Shown: in pieces, positions 62,856 to 64,000 of the stretch
Layout of the letters: each line of letters starts with the position of its first letter
How positions within the stretch are numbered: position 1 is the stretch's first letter
Assembly (NCBI RefSeq): GCF_029223885.1
Contig: NZ_CP119409.1
Location: 398,001-462,000 of the forward strand
DNA length: 64,000 bases
Direction: 5' to 3'
Source of the DNA: Pararhizobium gei
GTDB taxonomy: Bacteria > Pseudomonadota > Alphaproteobacteria > Rhizobiales > Rhizobiaceae
Position numbers and translations under genes: made by a program
Notes under the pieces: model-generated
What the model was told of the DNA's origin: nothing
What the model saw: only the letters and a program-made list of their open reading frames with translations
The model's database searches: none

Positions 62856-62979
62856 GCGTTATTGTCTGGCTAAACAATAGCCGCAAAAATGTGTTAATGC
62901 CCGGCGGACACCACCGCGAGAGCTGGCTTTATATCGGACAGGGGTACGACTATGGACGACGAACGAGGTTATTTCCTTG

Positions 62980-63207
62980 TTCTTCCTGCCGGTCATTCTC
63001 CGCTGGACGAGTGTTTTTTGCAGCATTGCCGACAAGTTCGAACGCCAAGATGCTGCCCCTGATGGTGCAAGCCAGACAGGATGGGGAGGCATCAATGGGT
63101 GGTCGATGGCGGCCATCGCCACAGCCGCGAACATGCCGCTGGTACTGGTCTGCATTTTTCTCAAGCGCTATATCGTCAAGGGGCTGACGGCAGGCGCCGT
63201 CAAATAA
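62980..63207 (+). pseudogene. Remnant of a sugar ABC transporter permease
   Basis: Only the C-terminus remains, in two frames. FFAALPTSSNAKMLPLMVQARQ-type residues (about 63018-63085) lie in one frame and GWSMAAIATAANMPLVLVCI then FLKRYIVKGLTAGAVK, ending at 63207, in another. This is the end of a carbohydrate ABC permease (last helix plus GLTAGAVK tail). The frame changes near 63085 and the rest of the gene is gone. It lies 20 bp before fucU. Confidence 0.75.
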
Positions 63208-63227
63208 CAGGGCTCAAGGAGAACACC

Positions 63228-63686
63228 ATGCTTAAAAACATTCATCCTGCGTTGAACGCCGACGTGCTGCACGCACTGCGCTCCATGGGCCATGGCGACA
63301 CGCTGGTCGTGTCGGACACCAATTTCCCGAGCGACAGCGTCGCCCGCCGGACGGTCGTCGGCCGGCCGCTTGCCATCTCCAATCTTAGCGCGCCGCAAGC
63401 GGTTCGCGCCATTCTTTCGGTGCTGCCGCTTGATACGCCATTGCAGAATTCGGCCGGACGCATGGAAGTTATGGGCGCGCCGGACGACATCCAGCCTGTG
63501 CAGCACGAAGTTCAGGCTGAAATCGACCGCGCCGAAGGTAAGTCTTCACCCATGTACGGCATCGAGCGCTTCGCCTTTTACGATCTTGCGAAGAAGGCCT
63601 ATTGCGTGATTTCCACCGGGGAAACGCGCTTTTACGGGTGCTTCCTCTTCACGAAAGGCGTCATCCCGCCGGCATCGGAGGCGTAA
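63228..63686 (+). CDS. fucU: RbsD/FucU family sugar mutarotase
   Basis: 152 aa from ATG 63228, with AAGGAG seven bases upstream. The family is clear: MLKNIHPALNADVLHALRSM, GHGDTLVVSDTNFPSDSVAR, the central His region and SSPMYGIERFAFYDLAKKA, then CVISTGETRFYGCFLFTKGV. FucU interconverts sugar anomers (fucose) and RbsD ribose; FucU-type fits better by length. Flanked by a broken permease and a broken kinase, so it survives alone from a sugar-uptake operon. Confidence 0.9.
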   Translation: MLKNIHPALNADVLHALRSMGHGDTLVVSDTNFPSDSVARRTVVGRPLAISNLSAPQAVRAILSVLPLDTPLQNSAGRMEVMGAPDDIQPVQHEVQAEIDRAEGKSSPMYGIERFAFYDLAKKAYCVISTGETRFYGCFLFTKGVIPPASEA

Positions 63687-63991
63687 GGTCCAAGATGCGT
63701 CTTTCCCGAAGTTGTGGTGACAGCCGACGGCGAGGGCGTTGTCTACGCAGACCGCGACGGAAATGAAATCGTCATCCCCGCCGTGAAGGTTCATGTCGAA
63801 AGCGCGCATGGCGCTGGAGACGAATTCATTGGTGTTCTCACTGCAGAAATCGCGTCCGGTAAAACGATGAAATGCGCACTTCGAAACACGAATTCAGCGG
63901 CTGCCCACGCGTTGGCACCCCCGAAGCGACCGTCTTGGCTCAGGAGAAGCGGAAGGCGTTCCACTGCCCTCAAGCACGATTCACGCGGTAG
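63687..63991 (+). pseudogene. Remnant of a PfkB-family sugar kinase
   Basis: Starts right after the fucU stop with no start codon. In the fucU frame it reads PEVVVTADGEGVVYADRDGN, then the ATP/anion motif HGAGDEF (usual GAGD) and LTAEIASGKTMKCALRNTNS. Near 63908 the frame shifts, and VGTPEATVLAQEKRKAF continues to a TAG at 63989-63991. This is the C-terminal third of a ribokinase/fructokinase-type enzyme; the N-terminal two thirds are missing. Confidence 0.75.
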
Positions 63992-64000
63992 ATTCCGCAT

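Overview
The window looks like a chromosomal segment of an alphaproteobacterium of the order Rhizobiales, most likely a Rhizobiaceae member (Rhizobium/Agrobacterium relatives). The reasons are the high G+C content, the block rplU-rpmA-(GNAT)-obgE-proB-proA-nadD-rsfS, an EcfG-type stress promoter, and the BMP/ABC, DUF817 and FucU families present.

Layout. 1-11.1 kb is core chromosome: an open-ended proline-rich protein gene (1-1544, minus), a nicotinamide phosphoribosyltransferase, a small DUF6665-like gene, and the minus-strand block rplU-rpmA-GNAT-GNAT-obgE-proB-proA-nadD-rsfS. At 11049-11138 lies tRNA-Ser(CGA). From its 3' end to an exact 18-bp copy of that end at 44418-44435 there is a 33.3-kb integrated genomic island with a tyrosine recombinase next to the tRNA gene. 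44.58-45.74 kb is an IS630-family element inserted about 140 bp beyond the island. 46-53.3 kb is a plus-strand operon for uptake and hydrolysis of a nucleobase-like compound (BMP binding protein, amidase, ABC ATPase, two permeases, cytosine-deaminase-like hydrolase). 53.3-60.9 kb carries housekeeping and stress genes (unknown 444-aa protein, DUF817 membrane protein, RNase D-like exonuclease, hydroxyacid dehydrogenase, two DUF2382 proteins). 61.0-64.0 kb holds a diguanylate cyclase and a decayed sugar locus in which only fucU is intact.

The island is a defence island. Left to right it carries: integrase; an unrecognised 259-aa protein; a frameshifted metallophosphoesterase; a complete type I Zorya operon (zorA-zorB-zorC-zorD, minus strand) that continues into an ASCH-domain gene; a six-gene plus-strand cassette (type III-like helicase-nuclease, DUF262/HNH protein, adenine methyltransferase, two HNH-like proteins, UvrD-like helicase with a RelE-like N-terminus); a four-gene minus-strand cassette (PD-(D/E)XK-like protein, 106-aa protein, AAA+ ATPase, separate M41-type metalloprotease); a DUF3102-like gene; and hipBA with three putative HipB operators. 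No relaxase, conjugation gene or obvious excisionase was seen.

Two things stand out as possibly undescribed. First, the PD-(D/E)XK / small protein / AAA+ / M41 cassette looks like an FtsH-type machine split into two subunits and coupled to a nuclease-like protein. Second, a palindrome with the exact core GGAAATNATTTCC occurs six times, all inside the island: at the integrase start, in leaders or intergenic spaces, and inside two genes. It may be an island-wide protein-binding site. The sequence does not show which protein reads it.
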